Assembly (NCBI RefSeq): GCF_913776295.1
Contig: NZ_CAJYOJ010000070.1
Span: forward strand, 1-60,099
DNA length: 60,099 bases
Direction: 5' to 3'
DNA from: an uncultured Pedobacter sp.
Lineage (GTDB): Bacteria > Bacteroidota > Bacteroidia > Sphingobacteriales > Sphingobacteriaceae
In this document: piece by piece, positions 1-7,222 of the stretch
Numbering within the stretch: position 1 is the stretch's first letter
Layout: each line of letters begins with the position of its first letter
The notes under the pieces: model-generated
Databases searched by the model: none
What the model was told of the DNA's origin: nothing
What the model saw: the letters and a program-made list of their open reading frames with translations, nothing else
Made by a program: the position numbers and the translations under genes

Positions 1-390
1 AGCCAGTAATAGGGCTTGGTCGGTGGAGTCCGAAAAATTTGTTAGGCCGGACTTAAGTAGAACGGAGACCCAGTGCGAAGGCCTTGTTGGATGGAAATGC
101 ATATTTCATAAGTGACTAATTATCAAATAATTAAAAATTAACATCAATGGTAGCGTAGTAGAAGAGTTAATGGGCAACATGCTATTTATTTTACAAGCCT
201 TTGTTTCTAAACCCGGTAGAAGCGGCAGCTCCCGATTTTTCATCGGGACTATAGCGAATAACGGGACTGCTGGTTCCGAAACACTGCTGAACGTTAATTT
301 TCAAACAAAACAGATTATTTTATCACATAAGGTTACGCATGCTCAATTGTGATTGCGAAGATTATAGCCTTTCAGCTTTAGCCTTTTCGC
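1..390. other. Intergenic region with a hairpin repeat, no supported gene
   Basis: No convincing coding sequence is visible. The 60-codon plus-strand frame at 170-352 runs through a repeat that recurs elsewhere and has no protein-like features. The first 60 bases contain AGTCCG and CGGACT arms of a weak hairpin. A minus-strand frame is open across the left edge, but nothing in it is recognisable, so a gene fragment entering from outside the window cannot be excluded. The repeat at about 204-290 is listed separately. Confidence 0.5.
204..290. repeat. Dispersed hairpin repeat, copy 1
   Basis: This stretch shares a well-conserved core with 30618-30692: both read TAAACCyG, a short spacer, CGGCAGC, a hairpin, CTAyAG and GGACTG. 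In this copy the hairpin is CCCGAT (231-236) with ATCGGG (242-247). In the other copy it is CTCCGAT with ATCGGAG. The paired positions change together, so the stem seems to be conserved rather than the exact bases. It sits in a non-coding gap and looks like a dispersed palindromic repeat of the REP type; the family was not identified. Confidence 0.55.
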
Positions 391-867
391 TTACCCCAAT
401 TCGATCTGTCGTTTAATGCTTTCTTCCAATGATATTAAAGTCTCTGTACGCTGAATACCATTCACAGCTTGTATTTCCTCGTTTAAAACATGCCGTAAAT
501 GATTAGTATCCCTACAGATAATTTTGGCAAACATACTGTAGGCGCCGGTAGTGTAATGTAATTCTACCACCTCTTTAATTTTGCTCAACTGCGCAACTGC
601 ATCTTTATACTGGATTCCTTTTTCGAGGTAAATACCCAGAAACGCACAAATATCATATCCTGCCTTTTGTGGATCAATGATGAGGTGAGAACCTTTTATA
701 ATGCCCATTTCTTGCAGTTTCTTCATCCTAACATGTATGGTTCCGCCGGAAACAATCAAATCCTTGGCAATTTCTGTATATGGTTTAGTGGCATCCTGCA
801 TCAATTGCTTTAATATATCAATATCGAGGTTGTCAATTTCTAAATTGGAATTGTCTTTTTTAAGCAT
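391..867 (-). CDS. Lrp/AsnC family transcriptional regulator
   Basis: This 158-residue protein has the normal length and layout of the Lrp/AsnC family. An N-terminal winged helix-turn-helix spans about residues 12-60 (LDIDILKQLMQDATKPYTEI then GGTIHVRMKKLQEMGII). A C-terminal RAM-type ligand-binding and oligomerisation domain spans about 70-150. Members bind DNA as dimers to octamers and answer to amino acids or related small molecules. It is divergent from the tRNA-like transcription unit that starts at 941, with a 70-bp A/T-rich gap to that promoter. Whether it controls that unit is unknown; family regulators often act on neighbours. The ligand cannot be told from sequence. Confidence 0.9.
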   Translation of the reverse strand: MLKKDNSNLEIDNLDIDILKQLMQDATKPYTEIAKDLIVSGGTIHVRMKKLQEMGIIKGSHLIIDPQKAGYDICAFLGIYLEKGIQYKDAVAQLSKIKEVVELHYTTGAYSMFAKIICRDTNHLRHVLNEEIQAVNGIQRTETLISLEESIKRQIELG

Positions 868-940
868 ATTTTTGAATTATGATAAGCGAATTTAATAAAA
901 TTTATCAATATTATAAAAATAAAATTAAATGTTTAAAATA

Positions 941-972
941 TTTGCAAGGTATTGGTTGTTCCTTTACATTTG
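941..972 (+). promoter_or_regulatory. Bacteroidota-type promoter of the tRNA-like unit
   Basis: TTTG at 941-944, a 20-nt spacer, and TACATTTG at 965-972 match the Bacteroidota consensus TTTG-N19/20-TAnnTTTG exactly. Transcription would begin near 978, about 45 nt before the first tRNA-like gene. The spacing and both boxes are seen directly; activity is inferred. Confidence 0.75.
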
Positions 973-1024
973 TATCAAGCAATTAACAAAAAAGGAAACG
1001 TTCTTTCAAAATTGTGGAACATAC

Positions 1025-1138
1025 TGTAGGGTGGTGAAACAGGCAGACACACCTCCTTGTCTCGGTGGCGGAGAGTAATGGGAATATACCGGTTTCGGTA
1101 CTAACCACTCCTTGAAGGTTCGATTCCTTCCCCTACAG
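1025..1138 (+). tRNA. Aberrant class II tRNA-like RNA, copy 1
   Basis: A cloverleaf is visible: acceptor TGTAGGG (1025-1031) with CCCTACA (1131-1137), discriminator G1138, U8-like T1032, D stem GTG/CAC with GG in the loop, and a perfect T arm GAAGG-TTCGATT-CCTTC (1114-1130). The D arm resembles tRNA-Leu, but G73 is typical of bacterial tRNA-Ser. The anticodon arm CCTCC-TTGTCTC-GGTGG (1052-1068) has a T-T mismatch and would present GUC, an Asp anticodon, on a class II body. The variable region is about 45 nt, with a GGAG/CTCC stem and an inner TACCG/CGGTA hairpin; normal class II arms are about 10-24 nt. No CCA is encoded, as for the tRNA-Ser at 38161. It may be an odd tRNA, a tRNA-derived regulatory RNA, or a decayed gene. 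Confidence 0.7.
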
Positions 1139-1140
1139 CG

Positions 1141-1207
1141 GTTTCAGTTTGCAGTAGCCAGTATACAGTTAGCAATAACTGAGAATTGAAAACTGCTTGC
1201 TGATAAC
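1141..1207. repeat. Degenerate 7-nt-period array
   Basis: The spacer between the two tRNA-like genes can be written as successive heptamers: TTTCAGT, TTGCAGT, AGCCAGT, ATACAGT, TAGCAAT and so on. The units differ but keep the period. The same pattern fills other intergenic gaps in this window. Confidence 0.55.
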
Positions 1208-1215
1208 TTTTAAAA

Positions 1216-1360
1216 TGTTGGGTGGTGAAATTGGCAGACACGCCTCCTTGTCTCGGTGGTGGGGAATAATGGGACAAACGCAGTTTATTGGGTTGACCAC
1301 AAATTAATTTTTTGAACTGTAGCTAACTACCCCTTGAAGGTTCGACTCCTTCCCCAACAG
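1216..1360 (+). tRNA. Aberrant class II tRNA-like RNA, copy 2
   Basis: This is a second member of the same family as 1025-1138. The acceptor TGTTGGG (1216-1222) pairs with CCCAACA (1353-1359); the change relative to copy 1 is compensated. The D arm GTG/CAC and T arm GAAGG-TTCGACT-CCTTC (1336-1352) are intact and the discriminator is G1360. The block CCTCCTTGTCTCGGTGG (1243-1259) is identical to copy 1. The variable stem is GGGG/CCCC where copy 1 has GGAG/CTCC, again a compensated change. The variable region is about 76 nt, with CAGTT and AACTG arms, so the RNA is 145 nt, far above the usual 85-90 nt. It shares a promoter and terminator with copy 1 and is followed by a strong hairpin terminator. 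Confidence 0.7.
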
Positions 1361-1390
1361 CATTTTTTATGAATAATAAGTTAGTTAATC

Positions 1391-1422
1391 GAGCAATCCT
1401 GGATAGGTTGCTCTTTTTTTTT
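1391..1422 (+). terminator. Rho-independent terminator of the tRNA-like unit
   Basis: GAGCAATC (1391-1398) pairs with GGTTGCTC (1406-1413) and is followed by about ten T residues. It closes the unit that begins at promoter 941-972. Confidence 0.85.
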
Positions 1423-1501
1423 AGGACTATTTTTTATATCCATCATATATTTATGTGATATATTATTATATTACTCAATCAAATTTATTCGTCTAAAGCC
1501 C

Positions 1502-2521
1502 GTGATCAAGAAACGCATTTCAATTAAAGATATCGCTAAACAATTAGATATCTCCATCACTACTGTATCTTTTGTAATTAATGGAAAGGCAAGGGAAAAG
1601 AATATCAGTGAATCGCTTACCAAAAAGGTTTTAGATCTGGTGGCTGAACTAAATTATCAACCCAATGCTCTTGCTAAAAGTCTAAGAACAGGAAAAACGA
1701 AAATCATAGGTTTCCTGGTTGATGATATTTCTGAGCCATTTTTTGCCGGTATAGCACGCCGGATCGATGAAATTGCTTCGAGCCTTGGTTATAAAATCCT
1801 GTTCAGCAGTACCAGAAATGATACCGAAAAAGCAATAGAATTGCTGCATATTTTTAAAGACAGGCATGTTGATGGCTATATCATGGCCTTGCCCGAAGGA
1901 TTGGAAGAAGAAGTTAAAAAATTGATTCAAACAGAAGCTCCCGTAGTATTATTTGATCGGTATGTACAGGATGTTAAAACAGATTATGTTATCATCGATA
2001 ATCAGAACAGCGCGTATAATGCCACTGAGCACCTCATCAAAAATAATTATAAAAATATAGGTTTTGTAACTATTGATACCGCTCAGCAACAGATGGTTGA
2101 CCGCCTTGCTGGTTATGAAAAGGCTATCGGAAAATATAAACTGCAGGCAATTGTAAAGAAAATAAAATATGTGAACTCTGCTGAATCAATTGAGGAAATG
2201 ATCGAGTTTTTCCAAAAGGAGCAGCAGCTTGATGCCGTGGTATTCGCAGCTAACTATATTTGTTTGGATGGACTGAGAACTTTTAGAAAATCGGGGATTC
2301 AAATCCACAAGGACATAGCCGTTGTTTCCTTTGATGATTTTGAAATTCTTGAATTTTGTGACCCTCCGGTTACGGCTATAGCTCAGCCACTGGAGGCTAT
2401 TGCAGAAAACGTGATGAAAATTTTATTGAGCAAACTCAAAAAGGGTGGTAAGTCTATCGAAAATATGCAGGTTTCGTTACCTACCATACTAAACGTTAGA
2501 GGTTCAAGCGCAAAAAAATAA
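1502..2521 (+). CDS. LacI family transcriptional regulator
   Basis: The 339-residue product has an N-terminal LacI helix-turn-helix (ISIKDIAKQLDISITTVSFV, residues 6-25), a hinge with the usual YQPNALAKSLRTGKT pattern near residue 60, and a periplasmic-binding-like effector domain to the end. Such repressors bind sugars or sugar phosphates and control catabolic genes. The start codon is GTG at 1502; no ATG upstream keeps the HTH complete. It is an orphan: the neighbours are the tRNA-like unit and frr, and no carbohydrate operon is adjacent. No clear operator palindrome was seen next to it, so its target is unknown. The gene ends at a bidirectional terminator shared with frr. Confidence 0.9.
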   Translation: MIKKRISIKDIAKQLDISITTVSFVINGKAREKNISESLTKKVLDLVAELNYQPNALAKSLRTGKTKIIGFLVDDISEPFFAGIARRIDEIASSLGYKILFSSTRNDTEKAIELLHIFKDRHVDGYIMALPEGLEEEVKKLIQTEAPVVLFDRYVQDVKTDYVIIDNQNSAYNATEHLIKNNYKNIGFVTIDTAQQQMVDRLAGYEKAIGKYKLQAIVKKIKYVNSAESIEEMIEFFQKEQQLDAVVFAANYICLDGLRTFRKSGIQIHKDIAVVSFDDFEILEFCDPPVTAIAQPLEAIAENVMKILLSKLKKGGKSIENMQVSLPTILNVRGSSAKK

Positions 2522-2534
2522 GAACATTAAAAAA

Positions 2535-2567
2535 GGGAATAGAATAAATCTATTCCCTGATTTTTTA
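2535..2567. terminator. Bidirectional terminator between lacI-like gene and frr
   Basis: GGGAATAGA (2535-2543) pairs with TCTATTCCC (2549-2557). A T run follows on the plus strand and an A run precedes it, so it can end both convergent transcripts. Confidence 0.85.
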
Positions 2568-2578
2568 TATGATACCGG

Positions 2579-3142
2579 TTAAACTGTCATTACATCTTTT
2601 TCCTTAGCCTCAGCATGTTTGTCAACCTTGATGATATAAGCGTCGGTTAATTTTTGCACTTCACCCTCACCTGTTTTAATTTCGTCATCAGAAACGCCTT
2701 CTCCCTTTAATTTTTGAATTTTGGTATTGGCATCTTTACGGATATTGCGAACGGTAATTCGGCCTCTTTCAGCTTCTTCCTTTACTTTTTTTACCAATTC
2801 CCTTCGGCGTTCTTCAGTTAAAGGTGGCACAACCAGGCGGATAACAATACCATCATTTTGTGGGTTGATACCTATATTTGCTACCTGTATAGCTTTTTCA
2901 ATAGCCGTTAAAAGTGATTTCTCCCAAGGTTGGATGACAATTGTTCTGGCATCGGGCGTATTGATACTGGCTACTTGCGATAATGCTGTAGCTGTGCCAT
3001 AATAATCTACGAAAATACCATCCAACATTCCAGCTGATGCTTTACCAGCCCTGATTTTAGTTAATTCAGATTCACAATGATCGATGGCTCTTTCCATTGC
3101 AGATTGCGCATCCATTAATTGTAATTGTATGAGGTCGTTCAT
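2579..3142 (-). CDS. frr: Ribosome recycling factor
   Basis: The 187-residue protein matches RRF in length and sequence: an N-terminal helix leading to LTKIRAGKASAGMLDGIFVD, the mid region SINTPDARTIVIQPWEKSL, and the C-terminal helix with PLTEERRRELVKKVKEEAE and VRNIRKDAN. With EF-G it splits post-termination ribosomes into subunits in the cytoplasm. It lies 39 bp after pyrH on the same strand, the common bacterial pyrH-frr order, so the two are probably co-transcribed. The transcript would end at the hairpin at 2535-2567. Confidence 0.98.
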   Translation of the reverse strand: MNDLIQLQLMDAQSAMERAIDHCESELTKIRAGKASAGMLDGIFVDYYGTATALSQVASINTPDARTIVIQPWEKSLLTAIEKAIQVANIGINPQNDGIVIRLVVPPLTEERRRELVKKVKEEAERGRITVRNIRKDANTKIQKLKGEGVSDDEIKTGEGEVQKLTDAYIIKVDKHAEAKEKDVMTV

Positions 3143-3181
3143 AATTGTGTGTATTTCTACAAAAATAATAAATTTTATTCC

Positions 3182-3886
3182 TTATTTAACGAGGGTTCCG
3201 ATAGGTTCACCACTGGCTATTTTCATGAAATTGCCATGTTTATTCATGTCAAACACAATAATTGGCAATTGGTTTTCTTCGCACAGGGTAAAGGCTGTCA
3301 TATCCATTACATTAAGACCTTTATCGTAAACTTCTCTAAAAGAAATTTCCTCATATTTAGTGGCCAACGGATCTTTTTCAGGATCTGCCGTATAAATTCC
3401 ATCAACACGCGTTCCTTTCAGCACCACGTCAGCTTTAATTTCTATAGCGCGTAAAGCTGCAGCAGAATCGGTTGTAAAATAAGGGTTTCCGGTTCCTGCA
3501 CCAAAAATAACCACACGGCCTTTCTCTAAATGCCGAACGGCTCTTCTGCGGATAAATGGCTCGCAGATTTGCTCCATTTTAATGGCAGTTAGTAAACGTG
3601 TTTTAATGCCGACTTTCTCTAACGCATCTTGCAGGGCCATAGAATTGATGACCGTAGCCAACATGCCCATATAATCGGCCTGTGCTCTGTCCATCCCACT
3701 TTTTTCAGCACTCAGGCCTCTAAAAATATTTCCTCCTCCAATTACAATTGCGATTTCTAAGCCTTTATCATGTACAGTCTTAATATCTTCAGCGTATTGT
3801 TTAACACGTTCATTATCAATTCCATACTGTTTATCGCCCATTAGTGATTCTCCACTAAGCTTAAGTAGGATGCGTTTATATTTCAT
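3182..3886 (-). CDS. pyrH: UMP kinase
   Basis: The 234-residue protein is a bacterial hexameric UMP kinase of the amino-acid-kinase fold. It phosphorylates UMP to UDP with ATP in pyrimidine nucleotide synthesis. Visible motifs are RILLKLSGESLMGD at the N-terminus (phosphate binding), IAIVIGGGNIFRG near residue 50, the GTGNPYFTTDSAA segment near 130, and a DGIYTADPEKD loop near 165. A TATTTTTG box (3892-3899, minus strand) sits only 5 nt before the ATG, so the mRNA may have almost no leader. pyrH is followed by frr. Confidence 0.98.
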   Translation of the reverse strand: MKYKRILLKLSGESLMGDKQYGIDNERVKQYAEDIKTVHDKGLEIAIVIGGGNIFRGLSAEKSGMDRAQADYMGMLATVINSMALQDALEKVGIKTRLLTAIKMEQICEPFIRRRAVRHLEKGRVVIFGAGTGNPYFTTDSAAALRAIEIKADVVLKGTRVDGIYTADPEKDPLATKYEEISFREVYDKGLNVMDMTAFTLCEENQLPIIVFDMNKHGNFMKIASGEPIGTLVK

Positions 3887-4009
3887 GGCCCCAAAAATAT
3901 TAACAATTTTTTAATACCTGGCTATGGTTTTTAATAATTGATGTAAATATTTAAATAGATATACCGATTCTATAAAAAAGGAGCAATACGTTTAAATGTT
4001 GTCTCCGTT

Positions 4010-4996
4010 CTAATTGATTATGAAGCGCCTCCCTTGCTCTGGGAAGAATAACTTTAGTTTTTTCAGGTTCCCGGAAAGTAGTTGTTGTTTTATTTTTTCT
4101 GCTTGATGCTGTGGAGGTTTGATATGAGTTACAATAAAAGAAACTTTTTTAAATGCCTGTTTATTGGTCAAAGATTCAAGTCTGGACAGTTCGCTAAAGA
4201 AAAGTCTCGGTGTCAGATGTCCGAATAATTGTTTGTCAGGCTGTTCATTTGGAAAAGATACCTCCATAAATATAGCTTTTAACCGCCCAGAATTAATAAG
4301 AGGTGTTATTGTTTGCCATAACTTAATGAGTTTGTCCGACTGTTCAATTTCATCAGCACCGGTATCTCCCAGATAAAGTACATCACTATCGGCATGGCTG
4401 ATGAGGAAAGCAGTACTTTTGTAGGGATTGCCATGGCTTAATTCAAAAGCTTTCACTTTCATTTCTGTTCCCTCCAGCGGGTAAGTATTGCCTTCGATCA
4501 GAGGGAAATAAGTATACTTTTTTAACTGTGGTTTTTCACCTTCATCGGCAAAATTAGCCCAGGCATCCCAGGTAAAATATTTATCCCTTAAAATGTTGAG
4601 AACAGAAGGCATGCCATAGATATTTTTTGCGGTATCGGCTGGCGAATTGATTATTAAACCTGCCACATGATCTAAATGCGCATGTGAAATCAAATATCCT
4701 TTAATCTGTTTACGTTGAACATTTTCACTTATGCCTTTGAGCGATTGATGGTCGATTGCTTTTTGGATGCCGGCGTTTATGGTACCAGCATCAAGGCACA
4801 CGTAGTGATCACTTCCTTTTGGAGCAATCATATAAGATGACAAATTGCTTTCATCGTCACCGCCTTTTACGCCCAGCGGAATGATATTAAAAGCTTCTTT
4901 TGTTTCCTGTGCCCGGAGATTAATGGCGTTTACCGTTAATAAGATGATTGCCGTAAGAATTCTTTTAAACGTGTTGGATAAATTATATCGTTTCAC
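4010..4996 (-). CDS. Class II 3',5'-cyclic-nucleotide phosphodiesterase, exported
   Basis: The 328-residue protein has a metallo-beta-lactamase-like core with HAHLDHVAGL at residues 105-114, the zinc-binding signature of class II cyclic-nucleotide phosphodiesterases (yeast PDE1, Vibrio CpdP). Family-typical segments are DAGTINAGI near 70, LYLGDTGADE near 208 and EVSFPNEQPD near 255. Residues 1-29 form a signal peptide ending at LRAQ, so the enzyme should act in the periplasm on cAMP or similar nucleotides; substrate is inferred from family. Its start overlaps the end of nagA by 14 bp, implying translational coupling. A role in scavenging cyclic nucleotides is plausible but not shown. Confidence 0.88.
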   Translation of the reverse strand: MKRYNLSNTFKRILTAIILLTVNAINLRAQETKEAFNIIPLGVKGGDDESNLSSYMIAPKGSDHYVCLDAGTINAGIQKAIDHQSLKGISENVQRKQIKGYLISHAHLDHVAGLIINSPADTAKNIYGMPSVLNILRDKYFTWDAWANFADEGEKPQLKKYTYFPLIEGNTYPLEGTEMKVKAFELSHGNPYKSTAFLISHADSDVLYLGDTGADEIEQSDKLIKLWQTITPLINSGRLKAIFMEVSFPNEQPDKQLFGHLTPRLFFSELSRLESLTNKQAFKKVSFIVTHIKPPQHQAEKIKQQLLSGNLKKLKLFFPEQGRRFIIN

Positions 4997-6074
4997 CTTT
5001 AAAAATAACCTCTTGTAAATTTAACTGATCATCAACGATCAATAAGTTTGCCTGTTGCCCAATTGTTATGCTTGCGGTTAGGTTTTCGATGCCAATTAAT
5101 TTGGCCGGATATTGGGTTCCCATTTTTATTGCATCATTTAAGCTGATACCACAATGCAATACACAATTTTTAACGGCGTCCAGCATCGTTAGTGAGGAAC
5201 CTGATAGTGTACCGTCAGGCATAACAAATTTATTCCCTTCTTTAAGATGTTGATATGGCCCTATGGAACAGGCTGTAACAGCATCTGTAATAAGAAACAA
5301 ACGTTCTTTTAATATTTTTTGTGAAAATCTAACAACTTCAAAATCTACATGCTGCCCGTCGGCGATGATACTGGCCATTGCCTTATCATGACTAAAAACA
5401 GCAGTAGGTATGCCTGGTTCACGGTGATGGATCGGACTCATGGCGTTAAAAAGATGTGTAGTGGACTGAATGCCTTTGTTATAGGCAACAGTAGCTTCAT
5501 CAAATGTTGCGTTGCTGTGGCCAAGCGAAATAATTACGCCATTATCTAGCAGTAACTGAATTACTTCATCATCCTGTACTTCTGGTGCAATGGTGATCAT
5601 TTTGATTACACCATCTCCAAAATCAATTAATCTCTTAATCTCATCAAGCGACGCCTTCCGTACGAACGCAGGCACATGTGCGCCTAAGCGTTTTGGATTT
5701 AAAAATGGCCCTTCCAGATGTAACCCCAGGCAATTTTTTGCAGTTGACCGGTGCGCTTTAGCTGTCTTGATACATGCATCAAAAGCTTCCTGAGAATTTG
5801 TTGCTATACAGGCCAGAAAACCTGTTGTCCCTTTTTTGAGCAGGTCGTCTTCCATGATGGTTAATGATTCTACAGTCGGATCTGCAGAGAACAATCTATT
5901 GCCTGCACCATAGATCTGCAAGTCTATGAAACCAGGTACTACAAAGGAATGTCCGTTTTCTTTGTCGCTGCTTTCGTTAATGCCTGAAATGATAGCGCCA
6001 TCGATTGTGATGTCTTGATTTTTTATTAATTCGCTGTCTTTGAAATAAGAGGCGTTCGAGATTACTTTCGGCAT
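4983..6074 (-). CDS. nagA: N-acetylglucosamine-6-phosphate deacetylase
   Basis: This 363-residue amidohydrolase removes the acetyl group from GlcNAc-6-phosphate, giving glucosamine-6-phosphate and acetate, in cytoplasmic amino-sugar catabolism and cell-wall recycling. Seen motifs are VPGFIDLQIYG near residue 47, GLHLEGPFLNPKRLGAH near 122 with the metal-binding Glu, LGHSNA near 182, THLFNAMSP near 204 and the catalytic Asp in LITDAV near 258. The first HxH pair of many amidohydrolases is replaced by Q-I-Y, as in the single-metal E. coli type. A TAACTTTG box lies at 6110-6117 on the minus strand. The gene overlaps the downstream phosphodiesterase. A GH3 hexosaminidase that could feed it is at 26000-27700. 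Confidence 0.95.
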   Translation of the reverse strand: MPKVISNASYFKDSELIKNQDITIDGAIISGINESSDKENGHSFVVPGFIDLQIYGAGNRLFSADPTVESLTIMEDDLLKKGTTGFLACIATNSQEAFDACIKTAKAHRSTAKNCLGLHLEGPFLNPKRLGAHVPAFVRKASLDEIKRLIDFGDGVIKMITIAPEVQDDEVIQLLLDNGVIISLGHSNATFDEATVAYNKGIQSTTHLFNAMSPIHHREPGIPTAVFSHDKAMASIIADGQHVDFEVVRFSQKILKERLFLITDAVTACSIGPYQHLKEGNKFVMPDGTLSGSSLTMLDAVKNCVLHCGISLNDAIKMGTQYPAKLIGIENLTASITIGQQANLLIVDDQLNLQEVIFKGETI

Positions 6075-6213
6075 ATCAAAATGTTTTGAATGGAGTTAAC
6101 TTACACGGTCAAAGTTAAATATTGTAACGATATAATAAGCCTTTTAATTCTTGATGGTTGCCTAAAACACAATTATCAGCCGGTTGATATGCATCATTTG
6201 AAACCACAGTGCA

Positions 6214-6242
6214 TAAAAAAAAGCCCCAATTTCTTGAGGCTT
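6214..6242 (-). terminator. Terminator after tsf
   Basis: On the minus strand a stem AAGCCTCAA with TTGGGGCTT (one mismatch, loop GAAA) at 6221-6242 is followed by eight T residues. It ends the rplM-rpsI-rpsB-tsf transcript. Confidence 0.85.
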
Positions 6243-6263
6243 CTAATATGTTTTTATCAATGC

Positions 6264-7109
6264 TTAAGCGCCTAATTGTACGCGTTTGAAAGCAGATACG
6301 GTTAAACCTTTAGCAGTATTATCTAAAAATTTACGCACATCCATTGAGCTATCTTTAACAAACTCCTGGTTTAATAAAGTGCTGTCTTTGTAAAATTTAT
6401 TCAATTTACCGGCTGCAATTTTTTCCACCATTTCTTCTGGTTTGCCTTCCTGACGGATAACATCTTTAGCAATCTCGATTTCGCGTTCGATAGTAGCCGG
6501 GTCAACACCGTCTTTATCAACAGCAACCGGGTTCATTGCAGCAATTTGCATGGCAACATCTTTACCTGCTTCCGTAATATCGGCACCGTTAGCACCTTCA
6601 AATACGACTAAAACACCCATTTTACCGTTAGAGTGGATATAAGAAACGATTTTTTCGCCAGAGATATTTGCATATTCCTGAATAACGATCTTCTCTCCGA
6701 TTTTACCGGTTAATTCAGTGATGGTTTCAGCAACTGTACGTCCGTCTTCTAAAGTAATCGCTGATAATTCTTCAGTAGTAGCAGGGTTGTTTGCAACTGC
6801 TGCAGCTAAAACAGCCTGAGCTAAATTACGGAAATCTTCCACTTTAGAAACCGGTTCAGTTTCGCAAGCCAAAGCAACTAATTTACCGTTAGTGCCATCT
6901 GCTGAAACAGCGATTGATACCAAGCCTTCAGAAGTAGCATTACCAGAACGGGCAGCAGATACTTTTTGACCTTTTTTACGTAATAAATCAACAGCAGCTT
7001 CGAAATCGCCATTAGCTTCTAATAAAGCTTTTTTGCAATCCATCATACCAGCACCAGTTTGTTGGCGTAGTTTATTTACATCTGCGGCAGTAATTTGTAC
7101 TGTAGACAT
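6264..7109 (-). CDS. tsf: Translation elongation factor Ts
   Basis: EF-Ts exchanges GDP for GTP on EF-Tu. The chosen start gives 281 residues beginning MSTVQITAADVNKLRQ; the longer frame from 7133 adds eight residues encoded inside a G/C-rich repeat and is rejected. The UBA-like N-terminus carries TGAGMMDCKKALLEANGD, the classic EF-Ts signature. An AGGAAA sequence lies about 5 nt upstream of the ATG. The gene follows rpsB as in most bacteria, but the 112-bp spacer holds two inverted copies of a palindromic repeat (7126-7151 and 7201-7222), which could influence read-through or mRNA processing. Confidence 0.98.
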   Translation of the reverse strand: MSTVQITAADVNKLRQQTGAGMMDCKKALLEANGDFEAAVDLLRKKGQKVSAARSGNATSEGLVSIAVSADGTNGKLVALACETEPVSKVEDFRNLAQAVLAAAVANNPATTEELSAITLEDGRTVAETITELTGKIGEKIVIQEYANISGEKIVSYIHSNGKMGVLVVFEGANGADITEAGKDVAMQIAAMNPVAVDKDGVDPATIEREIEIAKDVIRQEGKPEEMVEKIAAGKLNKFYKDSTLLNQEFVKDSSMDVRKFLDNTAKGLTVSAFKRVQLGA

Positions 7110-7125
7110 TTTATTTCCTTTTTTT

Positions 7126-7222
7126 ACCCCCAAACCCCCTGAAGGGGGCTTGGAAATGATTAAATTGATTTAATGAATTTAGATTTTTAGACCATGTCAT
7201 CCCCCTTCAGGGGTTAGGGGCC
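7126..7222. repeat. Pair of inverted palindromic repeats between rpsB and tsf
   Basis: Left copy: 7126-7151, with CCCCCTGAAGGGGG at 7135-7148. Right copy: 7201-7222, with CCCCCTTCAGGGG at 7201-7213 followed by TTAGGGG. The right copy is the reverse complement of the left one, so each is a hairpin and the two can also pair with each other across an A/T-rich centre of about 50 nt. The overall look is that of a small non-autonomous element or an RNA processing signal. No T run follows, so it is not a standard terminator. Confidence 0.6.

Noticed and set aside
170..352. 60-codon plus-strand frame at the left end
   Set aside because: It lies across a dispersed hairpin repeat and has no protein-like features.
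1069..1113. Intron in the tRNA-like gene
   Set aside because: The extra bases lie in the variable region, not at the anticodon loop, and are far too short for a group I or II intron.
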